From assembly GCA_002878315.1 (NCBI GenBank), contig PNIW01000002.1, forward strand, positions 1-64,000: DNA of 64,000 bases, in the 5' to 3' direction. The notes under the pieces were generated by a model. It was not told the DNA's origin and did no database searches. It worked only from the letters and a program-made list of their open reading frames with translations. Made by a program: the position numbers and the translations under genes. Numbering within the stretch: position 1 is the stretch's first letter; each line of letters begins with the position of its first letter. This DNA comes from Mesoaciditoga sp. (GTDB taxonomy: Bacteria > Thermotogota > Thermotogae > Mesoaciditogales > Mesoaciditogaceae). Below are positions 26,618 to 35,280 of this stretch, piece by piece.

Positions 26618-27925
26618 TCACGGATGAATTCTGTATATAGTTCTCGCGAACGGTATCGCTTCTCTTATATGCTCGAGTTTGCAAATCCACGCGACAAGCC
26701 TTTCGATACCCATTCCGAAGCCACTGTGCGGAACGCTACCATACTTTCTAAGATCTATGTACCAATCATAAGATTCAACCGGCAAGTTGAACTCTTTTAT
26801 CCTTTCCATGAGCAGATCCGGATCGTTTATACGTTCTGAAGCTCCTATTATCTCTCCATATCCCTCTGGTGCAAGCATGTCATCACAAAGCACAACCTCA
26901 GGTCTTTGAGGATCCGGCTGCATGTAAAACGCCTTTATATTTCTTGGGTAATTGTATACCATAACGGGTCTATCAAATTCCTCGCTTATGGCTGTCTCTT
27001 CATCCCCTCCTATATCATCTCCCCATTTTATGTCAAATCCCTTTTTCTGAAGTAATTTCACGCCTTCATCGTAAGAGATCCTCGGAAATGGGGCCTGAAC
27101 CTTTTCGAGAGGTTTTGTATCCCTTTCGAGGGCTTTTAGATGATCGCCGGCCCTTTCGAGCACGCGCCCGACAACGTAGGATACGAGTTCTTCTTGAAGA
27201 TGCATGTTGTCATTGGAGGTGTAGTAGGCAACTTCGGCCTCATTCATCCAGAACTCAGTTAGATGTCTTCTCGTTTTTGATTTTTCTGCCCTGAATGTAG
27301 GTCCAAGGTTGTAAACCTTTCCAAAGGCCATCGCGGCAGCCTCGAGGTATAACTGGCCAGTCTGTGTCAAATATGCCTTTCCAAGATCGAAGTACTCGAT
27401 GTTAAATAATTCTCCAGCCGATTCTCCAATTGCACCGGTCAAAATTGGCGTATCTATAAGAATAAAGCCATTGTTTCTGTAAAATTCCCTTACGGCCCAT
27501 ATAACTTCATTTCTAACGTGAAGAATGTGAAACTGCCTTTGGGACCTAAGCCATAGATGGCGGTTATTCATGAGAAAATCTATCCCGTGTTCTTTCTTTG
27601 AAATTGGATAATCTTCAACGGGTATTTGGTATATCTCTATGCCATTCACATCTATCTCATATCCATAAGGAGATCTCTCATCCTTTCTTACCTTTCCTCT
27701 TACGCTGAGACTTGATTCTATTCTGAGTTTATCTGCGAGATCAAAAACTTCATCCGAGACGCTTTTTTCCACTATCCCCTGAACAAATCCCGTTCCATCC
27801 CTTATCTGCAAGAAGTGAATTTTACCGCTCGATCTTTTGTTAAAAAGCCAGCCTTTAATCTCAACATGTTCTCCAACATGATCCTTTAGATCTTTAATGT
27901 ATGTCCACTGATCTGACAAGATCAT
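26618..27925 (-). CDS. asnS: Asparaginyl-tRNA synthetase
   Basis: About 435 residues, starting at ATG 27925 behind AGGAGAGG (GTG 27928 is one codon earlier). The N-terminal OB fold binds the anticodon (about 8-105). Class II motifs include FRAEKSKTRRHLTEFWMNEAE near 215 and GFGMGIERLVAWI near the C-terminus. Asn rather than Asp specificity is suggested by the absence of the long GAD insertion and by the short length. With gatA/gatB also present, the indirect route may serve Gln-tRNA formation. Confidence 0.92.
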   Translation of the reverse strand: MILSDQWTYIKDLKDHVGEHVEIKGWLFNKRSSGKIHFLQIRDGTGFVQGIVEKSVSDEVFDLADKLRIESSLSVRGKVRKDERSPYGYEIDVNGIEIYQIPVEDYPISKKEHGIDFLMNNRHLWLRSQRQFHILHVRNEVIWAVREFYRNNGFILIDTPILTGAIGESAGELFNIEYFDLGKAYLTQTGQLYLEAAAMAFGKVYNLGPTFRAEKSKTRRHLTEFWMNEAEVAYYTSNDNMHLQEELVSYVVGRVLERAGDHLKALERDTKPLEKVQAPFPRISYDEGVKLLQKKGFDIKWGDDIGGDEETAISEEFDRPVMVYNYPRNIKAFYMQPDPQRPEVVLCDDMLAPEGYGEIIGASERINDPDLLMERIKEFNLPVESYDWYIDLRKYGSVPHSGFGMGIERLVAWICKLEHIREAIPFARTIYRIHP

Positions 27926-27943
27926 CACCTCTCCTTTATATCT

Positions 27944-27952
27944 ATTTTATCA
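27944..27952 (-). promoter_or_regulatory. Likely extended -10 promoter of asnS
   Basis: The minus strand reads TGTGATAAAAT, giving TGA plus TAAAAT (27944-27949), 19 bp before the asnS start. No good -35 hexamer is visible at 17 bp, so recognition may rest on the extended -10. Confidence 0.4.
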
Positions 27953-28022
27953 CATCGAATCATTTATCCCGATCCGGGGATATGTTTAAAGTTTATGATT
28001 TATTTGGAAATATTGCAAGAGT

Positions 28023-28889
28023 TTAACGGTAAGACGGAGAGGAAGGATCTTTGCGCTGGGGAAGATAGGTTATAAGCAGTGAAGAGGCCATCAATATGCC
28101 GCCAAAGATCAAATTAACGCTGAGTTTTTCGGAAAGTATCAAAAAAGCCAAAAAGGATGCTATCCATGGTTTTATAAAAAACGCCATAGATCCAAGGCTT
28201 GATCCAACCTTCGATATTCCCTTAAAGAAGAGAAGGTATGCCACTCCCGTCGTTACAACTCCTATGTACGCAAGATACGGCAGACTTTTGATCTGGATTT
28301 GAACGGGAACTTTAAAGATCAACATCTCTAAAAGAACGACTGGAAGCGCTATGACAAAGACCATGAAATTGAATGTCGCGCTCGATGAATGCTGAACAAC
28401 TGTTCTTCCAAAGACTGTCAAAAGCGCAAATAGCACGCATGAAACAACCATTAAAAGGGCATAGATGTCTCCTTTGAAGTCGGAAGAGTATGACGTTATT
28501 ATAACGCCCAAAAATCCAAGGATCATCCCTGCATAAACGCGTATTGATAACTTTTCTTTGAAAAACAACTTTGAAAACAAAAGGACGAAGATCGGATTTG
28601 AACTGAAGATTATTGCCATTTCATTTGCCTGAGAGTTCGCCACCGCTATATGATAAAGGCTCATGCCTATTCCGGCGGATATTGTTCCAAGCCACAGGAG
28701 ATTTATCCAGTCCTTGAAATTTAAGGATTTCAGATGAGAAAATTTCACAAATGGTAAGAGGGTAAGAATGGCGAAAATCAACCTAAAAAGCCATAGGTTA
28801 AGCGGATCGACGTAACTTCCTATGAATTTGGATACAACCTCTATCGAAGAAAAGAGCGCTATGGCAGCGTAGACGTAAAAGTATCCCAT
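28023..28889 (-). CDS. EamA/DMT-family transporter
   Basis: A 288-residue membrane protein with about ten hydrophobic helices arranged as two EamA repeats (about 5-135 and 147-280). Family members export amino acids or other small metabolites, or exchange drugs and metabolites. The substrate cannot be predicted. It lies between SHOCT and asnS, with about 95 bp before asnS that contains the likely asnS promoter. Confidence 0.82.
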   Translation of the reverse strand: MGYFYVYAAIALFSSIEVVSKFIGSYVDPLNLWLFRLIFAILTLLPFVKFSHLKSLNFKDWINLLWLGTISAGIGMSLYHIAVANSQANEMAIIFSSNPIFVLLFSKLFFKEKLSIRVYAGMILGFLGVIITSYSSDFKGDIYALLMVVSCVLFALLTVFGRTVVQHSSSATFNFMVFVIALPVVLLEMLIFKVPVQIQIKSLPYLAYIGVVTTGVAYLLFFKGISKVGSSLGSMAFFIKPWIASFLAFLILSEKLSVNLIFGGILMASSLLITYLPQRKDPSSPSYR

Positions 28890-28894
28890 ACAAG

Positions 28895-29137
28895 TCAGCA
28901 GTCGAGATCTTTTTTGATTCTTTCGTATTCTTCCTTCGTTATTTCACCCGCCGCGTATCTTCTTTTGAGTATTTCGCACGGCATGTCTTTATCTTCATTC
29001 TCAAAATGCCTTATTACGAAAATACCACCATATCTAAAAAAGATATAGAGTACCAAAAAGAAGAGCGCGATACCTATTATATCCCATACAAGAGCTCCTA
29101 TTCCGTATCCCCACCAGAATGGCCAGAAAAATACCAT
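28895..29137 (-). CDS. Small membrane protein with C-terminal SHOCT domain
   Basis: An 80-residue protein. Residues about 3-38 form a membrane segment with Trp-rich flanks, and the end, ILKRRYAAGEITKEEYERIKKDL, is a SHOCT module, a short helical motif found at the ends of many small proteins. No enzymatic role is known. It is 4 bp after nadE and 5 bp before the EamA gene. Confidence 0.78.
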   Translation of the reverse strand: MVFFWPFWWGYGIGALVWDIIGIALFFLVLYIFFRYGGIFVIRHFENEDKDMPCEILKRRYAAGEITKEEYERIKKDLDC

Positions 29138-29141
29138 CTTA

Positions 29142-30863
29142 TCACCCTCTAAAATGATTCGTTATTGGAAGTCTTCTGTCTCTTCCAAAGGCTCTAAATG
29201 TTATTTTGACTCCGGGCGGCGATTGCCTTCTTTTGTACTCACTCGTATCTACAAGTTTTATGGTCTTTTTGACCATTTCGGGATCAAATCCCATTTCGGT
29301 TATTTCTTCAAATGAAAAGTCCTTCTCAACGTACAACTCGAGTATAGAATCCAATAATTCGTAAGGAGGCAATGTGTCCTGATCTACCTGATTTGGCTTT
29401 AATTCGGCCGAAGGAGGTTTTATAAAAACATTGTTCGGTATAATCTCTTTTTTTCTGCTTTCGTTAAACCATTTGCACACTCTGTAAACCATCGTTTTGT
29501 ACAGATCTTTTATCGGATCGAATCCTCCGGCCATGTCTCCGTAGAGAGTGGCATAACCTGTGCTCATTTCCGATTTGTTGCCTGTGGTAAGGACAAGATA
29601 ACCGAATTTATTCGAAATCGCCATAAGGTAATTGCCCCGTATCCTTGCCTGCAAATTTTCTTCGGTTATGTTTGGTTGTGTGCCTTCGAATATTTTCTCA
29701 AGGGCCTTTATGTAAGAATTGTAAACATCCGTTATTCCTATCTGAAAGGTCTTTATTCCAAGATTCAAAGCCAGCGCTCTTGCATCTTCAATACTCGATG
29801 CAGATGAGTACATAGAAGGCATCATAACGCCGATTACGTTTTCGCTTCCGATCGCCTCGCTCGCTATGACTGCCACGAGAGAGGAATCTATCCCGCCGCT
29901 TAAGCCTATGAGAACTTTTTTGAACCCGTTTTTTGTGATGTAATCCCTTGTCCCGAGCACAAGCGCTTTGAATATTTCTTCTTCGAGGCAAATAGACGGA
30001 GAAATGCGTTTTTCTATCTTCTCTTTCGGGCTTTCTTTCAATGTTGCCCTGATTGCGTCCACGTCGCCAATTTTCTTTATTCTTTCACGCCTTCTTGGAT
30101 CATGCAGGTTCATATTCACTATATTGGGTATATCAACATCGGCGATCAAAATTTCCTCTTCGAAGTCTTTTGCCCTTGCGATTAGATTTCCATTTTCATC
30201 TACTACAAAACTGTGACCATCGAAGACGAGTTCATCCTGTCCGCCAACGACATTTGCGTACACGATCGCCGTATGAAGGTCGGAAGCGCGGGTCTGGATC
30301 ATTTTCTCTCTTGCCGATCCCTTCATTATGTTGTAAGGAGAGGAAGATATGTTAACAAGCACCATTGCCCCGCTGTCAACTTCGTCGACTATGGGGCCAT
30401 CCGGTACCCATATATCCTCGCAGATACTTATTCCCACCTTTACATTGTCCACTTCGACGATCATCGGTTTAATTCCGGACGAAAAATACCTTTTCTCGTC
30501 GAATACACCGTAATTTGGCAAAAGTATCTTGTGATATATTCCTATTAATTTGCCATTTTGTATTATCGCTGCCGCGTTGTATATGTCATCTTTGAGATCT
30601 ACAAAACCGACGATTATTATTTCATCTTTTCCCTTCGAAAAATTCGCAATCTCATTAAGGCCGTCTATGTTTTTTTGTAAAAAGGCCATCCTAAAGAGCA
30701 GATCTTCTGGCGGATATCCGGTAATGGCAAGTTCGGGAAAGATTATGAAGTCCGGATTGTATTTTCTTGCTTCCTCTATTGAAGATTTTATCTTTTCTAA
30801 ATTTTCATCTATACCGCCAACAACAAAATTTTTCTGCGCTATGGCAAATCTTAACGCTTTCAA
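29142..30863 (-). CDS. nadE: Glutamine-dependent NAD+ synthetase
   Basis: A 573-residue two-domain enzyme. The N-terminal nitrilase-like domain (about 1-270) has the Glu-Lys-Cys triad, with Glu in FPELAITGYPPED, Lys near 112 and Cys in VGISICEDIWVPDG near 150; it frees ammonia from glutamine. The C-terminal synthetase domain has the PP-loop LSGGIDSSLVA near residue 325 and converts deamido-NAD to NAD. It overlaps folK by 4 nt. The separate nadK in the same strand run would turn the product into NADP. Confidence 0.95.
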   Translation of the reverse strand: MKALRFAIAQKNFVVGGIDENLEKIKSSIEEARKYNPDFIIFPELAITGYPPEDLLFRMAFLQKNIDGLNEIANFSKGKDEIIIVGFVDLKDDIYNAAAIIQNGKLIGIYHKILLPNYGVFDEKRYFSSGIKPMIVEVDNVKVGISICEDIWVPDGPIVDEVDSGAMVLVNISSSPYNIMKGSAREKMIQTRASDLHTAIVYANVVGGQDELVFDGHSFVVDENGNLIARAKDFEEEILIADVDIPNIVNMNLHDPRRRERIKKIGDVDAIRATLKESPKEKIEKRISPSICLEEEIFKALVLGTRDYITKNGFKKVLIGLSGGIDSSLVAVIASEAIGSENVIGVMMPSMYSSASSIEDARALALNLGIKTFQIGITDVYNSYIKALEKIFEGTQPNITEENLQARIRGNYLMAISNKFGYLVLTTGNKSEMSTGYATLYGDMAGGFDPIKDLYKTMVYRVCKWFNESRKKEIIPNNVFIKPPSAELKPNQVDQDTLPPYELLDSILELYVEKDFSFEEITEMGFDPEMVKKTIKLVDTSEYKRRQSPPGVKITFRAFGRDRRLPITNHFRG

Positions 30864-31330
30864 ATTTTTACACCTTCTATTTCGTTGAGCATTTCGAATA
30901 CGCTCTTCTTTAATTTCGGATGGATGTAATCAGGCGCTATTTCTGCAAGAGGCCTCAAAACGAATTCCCTGTTTTGAAGGTCTGGATGGGGTATTATGAG
31001 ATCGACGAAATTTATTATTCTGTGATCGTAGAATAATATGTCTATATCTATAGTTCTCGGCCCCCATTTCACATTTCTGACTCTTCCAAGAGCCTTTTCG
31101 ATGTCTAAAAGCATGTCCATAAGTTCCATAGGGGCGTACGAGGTTCTTATTAAAGCGGCGCAATTTATGAATTTGGGCTGATCTTTGAGACCGTAAGGCT
31201 CTGTCTCGTACATGGTGGATATTCTCAAAAACTCCATCTGTTTCTTTTTCATCTCTTCTATGGCACGCAAAATGTTTTCTTTCCTATCTCCCAAATTTGA
31301 GCCAAAGGCTACGTACACAAGATGTTCCAT
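30860..31330 (-). CDS. folK: 6-hydroxymethyl-7,8-dihydropterin pyrophosphokinase
   Basis: A 156-residue kinase in folate synthesis. N-terminal VAFGSNLGDRKENI and the signature LGRVRNVKWGPRTIDIDILFY are both complete. It transfers pyrophosphate from ATP to the pterin that FolP then joins to p-aminobenzoate. It follows folP by 2 bp and overlaps nadE by 4 nt. Confidence 0.95.
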   Translation of the reverse strand: MEHLVYVAFGSNLGDRKENILRAIEEMKKKQMEFLRISTMYETEPYGLKDQPKFINCAALIRTSYAPMELMDMLLDIEKALGRVRNVKWGPRTIDIDILFYDHRIINFVDLIIPHPDLQNREFVLRPLAEIAPDYIHPKLKKSVFEMLNEIEGVKI

Positions 31331-31332
31331 AA

Positions 31333-32154
31333 CTACACCCCCATAATTGCATCGACCATTTTCATGGCCTTTACGTGTGAAAAGACATCATGAACTCTTA
31401 TTATATTTGCGCCCTTCATTGCCGCTATTGTGTTAAGGGCAATAGTCGGCTCTAACCTTTCGCTGACATCCATGGGCATAATTTTGCTTATCATCGATTT
31501 TCTCGATATGCCTATCAGGATAGGCTTACCGAGTTTTTTGAATTTATCGAGATGGCCTATCAGTTTGAGGTTATCTTCGAGCCTTTTACCGAATCCTATT
31601 CCCGGATCTATTATGATCTTGGATTCTTTTATGCCTGCATTCAAGGCTTTTTCAATCATCCTTTCGAATTCTTCGTACACTTCTTTTAGAACATCTTCGT
31701 AAAATGGATTTTCCTGCATGTTTTTCGGAGTACCCTTTATGTGCATCAAGACAACAGGCACATTAAAGTCTGCGCATACTTCTGCCATTCGATCGTCGAA
31801 TTTAAGACCGCTTATGTCGTTGATCATATTTGCCCCGGCCTTAAGACCGGCAATGGCTGTTTGGGACCTGTAAGTGTCTACTGAAACGGGAATATCGCTT
31901 ATTCTTCTTATCGCCCTGACGGCGAGATCTATTCTTCTGACCTCTTCTTGCTCATCTACCGGATCCGATCCGGGCCTTGTCGATTCTGCACCAACATCTA
32001 TTATGTCCGCACCTTCATTTATCATTCCGAGCGCTTTTCTTTCGACATCTTCGATCTTAACTCTGCTCGGAGGGTAAAATGAGTCTTCGGTGAGATTAAG
32101 AATGCCCATGATATAGATTCTCGAAAAATCAAATTCTTTTGATCCTATCTTCAT
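31333..32154 (-). CDS. folP: Dihydropteroate synthase
   Basis: A 273-residue TIM-barrel enzyme. The pterin-binding start MGILNLTEDSFYPPSR is a variant of the usual NVTPDSFSDGG. DVGAESTRPGSDPV near residue 55 and IIDPGIGFGKRLEDN near 175 are the other signatures. It overlaps gatB by 4 nt and lies just before folK, so both folate steps are together. Confidence 0.93.
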   Translation of the reverse strand: MKIGSKEFDFSRIYIMGILNLTEDSFYPPSRVKIEDVERKALGMINEGADIIDVGAESTRPGSDPVDEQEEVRRIDLAVRAIRRISDIPVSVDTYRSQTAIAGLKAGANMINDISGLKFDDRMAEVCADFNVPVVLMHIKGTPKNMQENPFYEDVLKEVYEEFERMIEKALNAGIKESKIIIDPGIGFGKRLEDNLKLIGHLDKFKKLGKPILIGISRKSMISKIMPMDVSERLEPTIALNTIAAMKGANIIRVHDVFSHVKAMKMVDAIMGV

Positions 32155-33581
32155 ATTTTACCGTCCAGCGCTTTTTTGACGAGTTCTCCAACGACCTTTG
32201 GATCTGCTTTTCCTTTTGTCTCTTTCATGACATTGCCGACAAAAAATCCGATCACCGAAGTTTTGCCCTTTCTATACTGATCGACAACGGCAGGATTTCC
32301 TTCTATTACCTTTTTTATAACCGGAATAAGGGATTTCTCATCGGAGACCTGAATAAGATTTCTTTCTTTTATTATATCGTCAGGGTTTCTGCCGCTTTTG
32401 TAAACTTCCGACATCACTTCTTTGGCAGAGAGTCTGGATATCTTTGAAGAATTCGTGTAATCGACCAAAATCTTCAAAGTGTCGACGGGAACCTTCTTCG
32501 GGTCAAATTCGGCCGAGTCTGCGTTGAAAAGTCCAAGAAGATCGTTTACTATCCAGTTTGCCCCGTCCTTGGGATCAACACCGGCCGATATTGTGCTTTC
32601 GAAATAAGTGGAAAGAAGACGATCTCTCGAGAGTATTTTGGCATTGTAATCGGATATTCCAAATGTTTTCACATACCTTTCGGCCTTTTGATCTGGTAAT
32701 TCGGGGAGAGTGTTTTTTATCTTTTCTATGAGATCGTTTGAAACTTCGAGAACTGGCAGATCCGGCTCTGGAAAATACCGGTAATCATTTTCTTCCTCTT
32801 TCGATCTCAAGGAAACCGTCGTTCTTGTCACGAAATCCCATCCACGCGTCTCATGTTTTACGTCTTTTCCTTCTTTGAGAGATTGGGAAATGCGATCTAT
32901 TTCGTACTCGAGAGCGTACTGAACATATCTGAAGGAATTTATGTTCTTTACCTCCACTCTTGAACTCGATCTTCCGTTATCATCGATAACGGAAACATTT
33001 GCATCGCAACGCAATGCTCCCTCTTCCATATTCCCGCTGCACACATCTATCGTTCTGAGAATGTCTCTCAATTTTTCCATAAATTCCTTTGCCTCAAGGG
33101 GCGCTTCCATATCCGGCTCTGTAACTATTTCTATAAGCGGAACGCCGCACCTGTTGAAGTCTATCAAACTCTCTTTGGACTCGGTTATGTTCTCAGTTGA
33201 ATGGATCATCTTTCCGGCGTCTTCTTCTATATGAATTCTTCTTATTCTTACCTTTTTACCGTTATCGAGATTTATATAACCTTCCGTTGCTATCGGATGG
33301 AAGTACTGCGTTATCTGATAACCCTTTGGAAGATCCGGATAGAAATAATTTTTTCTATCAAAAGAAGATCTTTGATGAATTTTACAGTTAAGCGCCAATC
33401 CGCTCCTTATGGCAAATTCGACAACTTTTTCATTCAAAACAGGCAGTGCGCCGGGCTGGCCGGTACATACCGGACATATATTCGTATTCGGCCTCGCGTT
33501 GACATCTATTTTGCATGAACAAAAGGCCTTTGTCTCTGTAAGCAACTGGGCGTGTATCTCAAGTCCTATAACGGATTTCAT
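32151..33581 (-). CDS. gatB: Aspartyl/glutamyl-tRNA amidotransferase subunit B
   Basis: A 476-residue GatB. VIGLEIHAQLLTETKAFCSC at the start, zinc-type cysteine pairs (CSCK and CPVCTG), GKMIHS and FNRCGVPLIEIVTEPD in the middle, and a C-terminal YqeY-like tail that binds tRNA. With GatA and GatC it amidates misacylated Glu-tRNA(Gln) or Asp-tRNA(Asn). It follows gatA by 4 bp. GatC is not in the window. Confidence 0.96.
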   Translation of the reverse strand: MKSVIGLEIHAQLLTETKAFCSCKIDVNARPNTNICPVCTGQPGALPVLNEKVVEFAIRSGLALNCKIHQRSSFDRKNYFYPDLPKGYQITQYFHPIATEGYINLDNGKKVRIRRIHIEEDAGKMIHSTENITESKESLIDFNRCGVPLIEIVTEPDMEAPLEAKEFMEKLRDILRTIDVCSGNMEEGALRCDANVSVIDDNGRSSSRVEVKNINSFRYVQYALEYEIDRISQSLKEGKDVKHETRGWDFVTRTTVSLRSKEEENDYRYFPEPDLPVLEVSNDLIEKIKNTLPELPDQKAERYVKTFGISDYNAKILSRDRLLSTYFESTISAGVDPKDGANWIVNDLLGLFNADSAEFDPKKVPVDTLKILVDYTNSSKISRLSAKEVMSEVYKSGRNPDDIIKERNLIQVSDEKSLIPVIKKVIEGNPAVVDQYRKGKTSVIGFFVGNVMKETKGKADPKVVGELVKKALDGKI

Positions 33582-33585
33582 GTCT

Positions 33586-34959
33586 TCACCTCTGACTTAC
33601 CTTTTCGTAATTTCTCGCGATTCTCAACATTTTATCGTCTTCAAATCTTTTACACATTATCTGAAGGCCAACTGGCATGTTTCCGATCTTTCCCATCGGA
33701 AGGCTTACTGCGGGCAGTCCGGCAAGGTTAGCCGGGATCGTGTATATGTCCTGGAGATAATACTCAAGTGGAGATGAAAGTTGGCCTATTTTGAATGCAA
33801 CGTTAGGAGTCGTAGGTCCTATTATGGCATCGTAAGAGTCGAAAATCTTGTTCATTTCATCTACTATCTTTGCTCTTGTTCTCTGGGCCTTGTCAAAATA
33901 CGCATCGTAATATGTGGCTGAAAGCGTAAAGGTGCCTATCATTATTCTGCGCTTTACTTCTCTTCCAAAACCTTCATCCTTTGTTTTCATATACACTTCG
34001 TCTATAGATTTCCCCTCGACGCTAAGGCCATACCTTATTCCATCGTATCTTGCCAAATTTGAGGAGGCCTCGGCCGGCGCTATTATATAATAGACAGCCA
34101 CAGAATATTTAAGAGAGGGTATAGAAACTTCCTCAATTTTAACGTCCATCTTTTTGAATCGATCGATTGATTCTTCGAATATTTTCTTAACGTCTGGATT
34201 CAGATCCCTGACAAACTCTTTTGGCACCGCGAATTTGAAATTCTTTATAGAGTTCTCTATTTCTTTCAAAAGAGATAAATTTTTTTCAACCGTCGTTGAA
34301 TCTTTTGGATCCCTTCCAAAAATGATTTCTCCTATTAAGGCTGCATCTCTTACATTTTGTGTTATGGGACCTATCTGATCGAGTGAAGATGCAAAGGCTA
34401 CAAGCCCATATCTCGATACAAGGCCGTATGTAGGTTTGTATCCGACAAGGCCACAAAATGAAGCGGGCTGTCTTATAGATCCGCCGGTATCAGATCCAAG
34501 CGCGAATGGAACCATACCGCTTGCAACTGCCGCCGCGGAGCCCCCACTTGAACCTCCGGGCACTCTTTCGGGATCGAGTGGATTTTTAGTCGTAAAGAAG
34601 GCAGAATATTCGGTCGATGCTCCCATGGCGAATTCATCCATATTGGTCTTTGCGACAAGCGTTGCGCCTTTATCGAGAATTTTTTGGACGGCCGTGGCCG
34701 TGTAAGGAGAAACGTAATTTTCAAGGATCTTAGAAGCACAGGTAGTTCTTGTTCCAACTACCTCCATATTGTCTTTAACTGCAAAGGGGATGCCTTTAAG
34801 CATGCCATCCTTTCCATTTACAACAGGAGTAGAAATGCAAGCCTTTATCTTTGGATCGATCTTTTTTATCTTATTTATAGCATTTTCAACGCTTTCATCG
34901 TAGGATATCGTATGATTCTTTATCTTCTCTATCAATTCTTCAACTCCAGGATTTGTCGT
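33586..34959 (-). CDS. gatA: Aspartyl/glutamyl-tRNA amidotransferase subunit A
   Basis: An amidase-signature enzyme of at least 449 residues (from TTG 34935) that frees ammonia from glutamine for GatB. Catalytic Lys lies in PFAVKDNMEV near residue 54 (counting from the TTG); the Ser pair is in GGSSGGSAAAVASG and GSDTGGSIRQPA. Two starts are possible: TTG 34935, behind GGAG, or ACG 34957-34959, in frame and 8 nt after a stronger GGGAGG (34968-34973). The longer start adds eight residues reading TNPGVEEL after the first. The -10 box at 34992 fits either. Confidence 0.93.
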   Translation of the reverse strand, partial: TTNPGVEELIEKIKNHTISYDESVENAINKIKKIDPKIKACISTPVVNGKDGMLKGIPFAVKDNMEVVGTRTTCASKILENYVSPYTATAVQKILDKGATLVAKTNMDEFAMGASTEYSAFFTTKNPLDPERVPGGSSGGSAAAVASGMVPFALGSDTGGSIRQPASFCGLVGYKPTYGLVSRYGLVAFASSLDQIGPITQNVRDAALIGEIIFGRDPKDSTTVEKNLSLLKEIENSIKNFKFAVPKEFVRDLNPDVKKIFEESIDRFKKMDVKIEEVSIPSLKYSVAVYYIIAPAEASSNLARYDGIRYGLSVEGKSIDEVYMKTKDEGFGREVKRRIMIGTFTLSATYYDAYFDKAQRTRAKIVDEMNKIFDSYDAIIGPTTPNVAFKIGQLSSPLEYYLQDIYTIPANLAGLPAVSLPMGKIGNMPVGLQIMCKRFEDDKMLRIARNYEKVSQR

Positions 34960-34991
34960 ATTCTTTTCCTCCCTTCTCGAAATCTACGTCA

Positions 34992-35000
34992 ATTATATCA
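34992..35000 (-). promoter_or_regulatory. Promoter of the gatA-gatB-folP-folK-nadE run
   Basis: The minus strand reads GTGATATAAT: TATAAT (34992-34997) with TGA directly before it. No clear -35 hexamer is seen at 17 bp. The predicted transcript start is about 26 bases before the ACG codon at 34959. Confidence 0.5.
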
Positions 35001-35039
35001 CTACACTTCGCTGAAAATGATACGTGCATGATAGAGATT

Positions 35040-35170
35040 CAAATAAACAAGCGGGTAATGTAAAAATTGCCAATTGACAATTGCCTGGAATACGCTGAGT
35101 TTTCAAATGCCGAATTATCGCTTCGGCAAGCTTTCAAGGGCTTTCTCAATGGCATTATGCCTCTTATATC
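35040..35170. repeat. Intergenic region with CAATTGACAATTG units and a small hairpin
   Basis: Between the divergent gatA and guaA genes (about 320 bp without a gene). It holds CCAATTGACAATTGCC (near 35069-35084) and then GCCGAATTATCGCTTCGGC, a hairpin-like segment near 35109-35128. The same CAATTG and GAATTATCGCT words occur at 47,205-47,304 in another order, which suggests a dispersed short repeat. No coding frame or known RNA is recognised. Confidence 0.45.
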
Positions 35171-35203
35171 TCAACACATCATACATCGACTTGTGTGCTT
35201 GTG

Positions 35204-35212
35204 TGGTAAAAT
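35204..35212 (+). promoter_or_regulatory. Likely extended -10 promoter of guaA-purB-purA
   Basis: GTGTGGTAAAAT places TGG before TAAAAT (35207-35212). No good -35 box is at 17 bp. A start near 35219 would give a leader of about 60 nt that begins with the hairpin described next. Confidence 0.45.
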
Positions 35213-35223
35213 AAAGATGTAGC

Positions 35224-35260
35224 AAGGCCCTGAGATGGAGATTAAATTGAAGGGCTTTTT
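35224..35260 (+). promoter_or_regulatory. Terminator-like hairpin in the guaA leader
   Basis: AAGGCCCT (35224-35231) pairs with AGGGCTTT (35251-35258) over a 19-nt loop, and the stem runs into five T residues. It lies between the predicted promoter and the guaA ribosome site GGGGAGGG. It may act as an attenuator; it does not match a purine riboswitch. Confidence 0.4.
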
Positions 35261-35280
35261 CATTTTTAGGGGAGGGCAAA

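Noticed and set aside
35040..35280. Purine riboswitch before guaA
   Set aside because: I could not find the conserved three-way junction loops; only a terminator-like hairpin is present.
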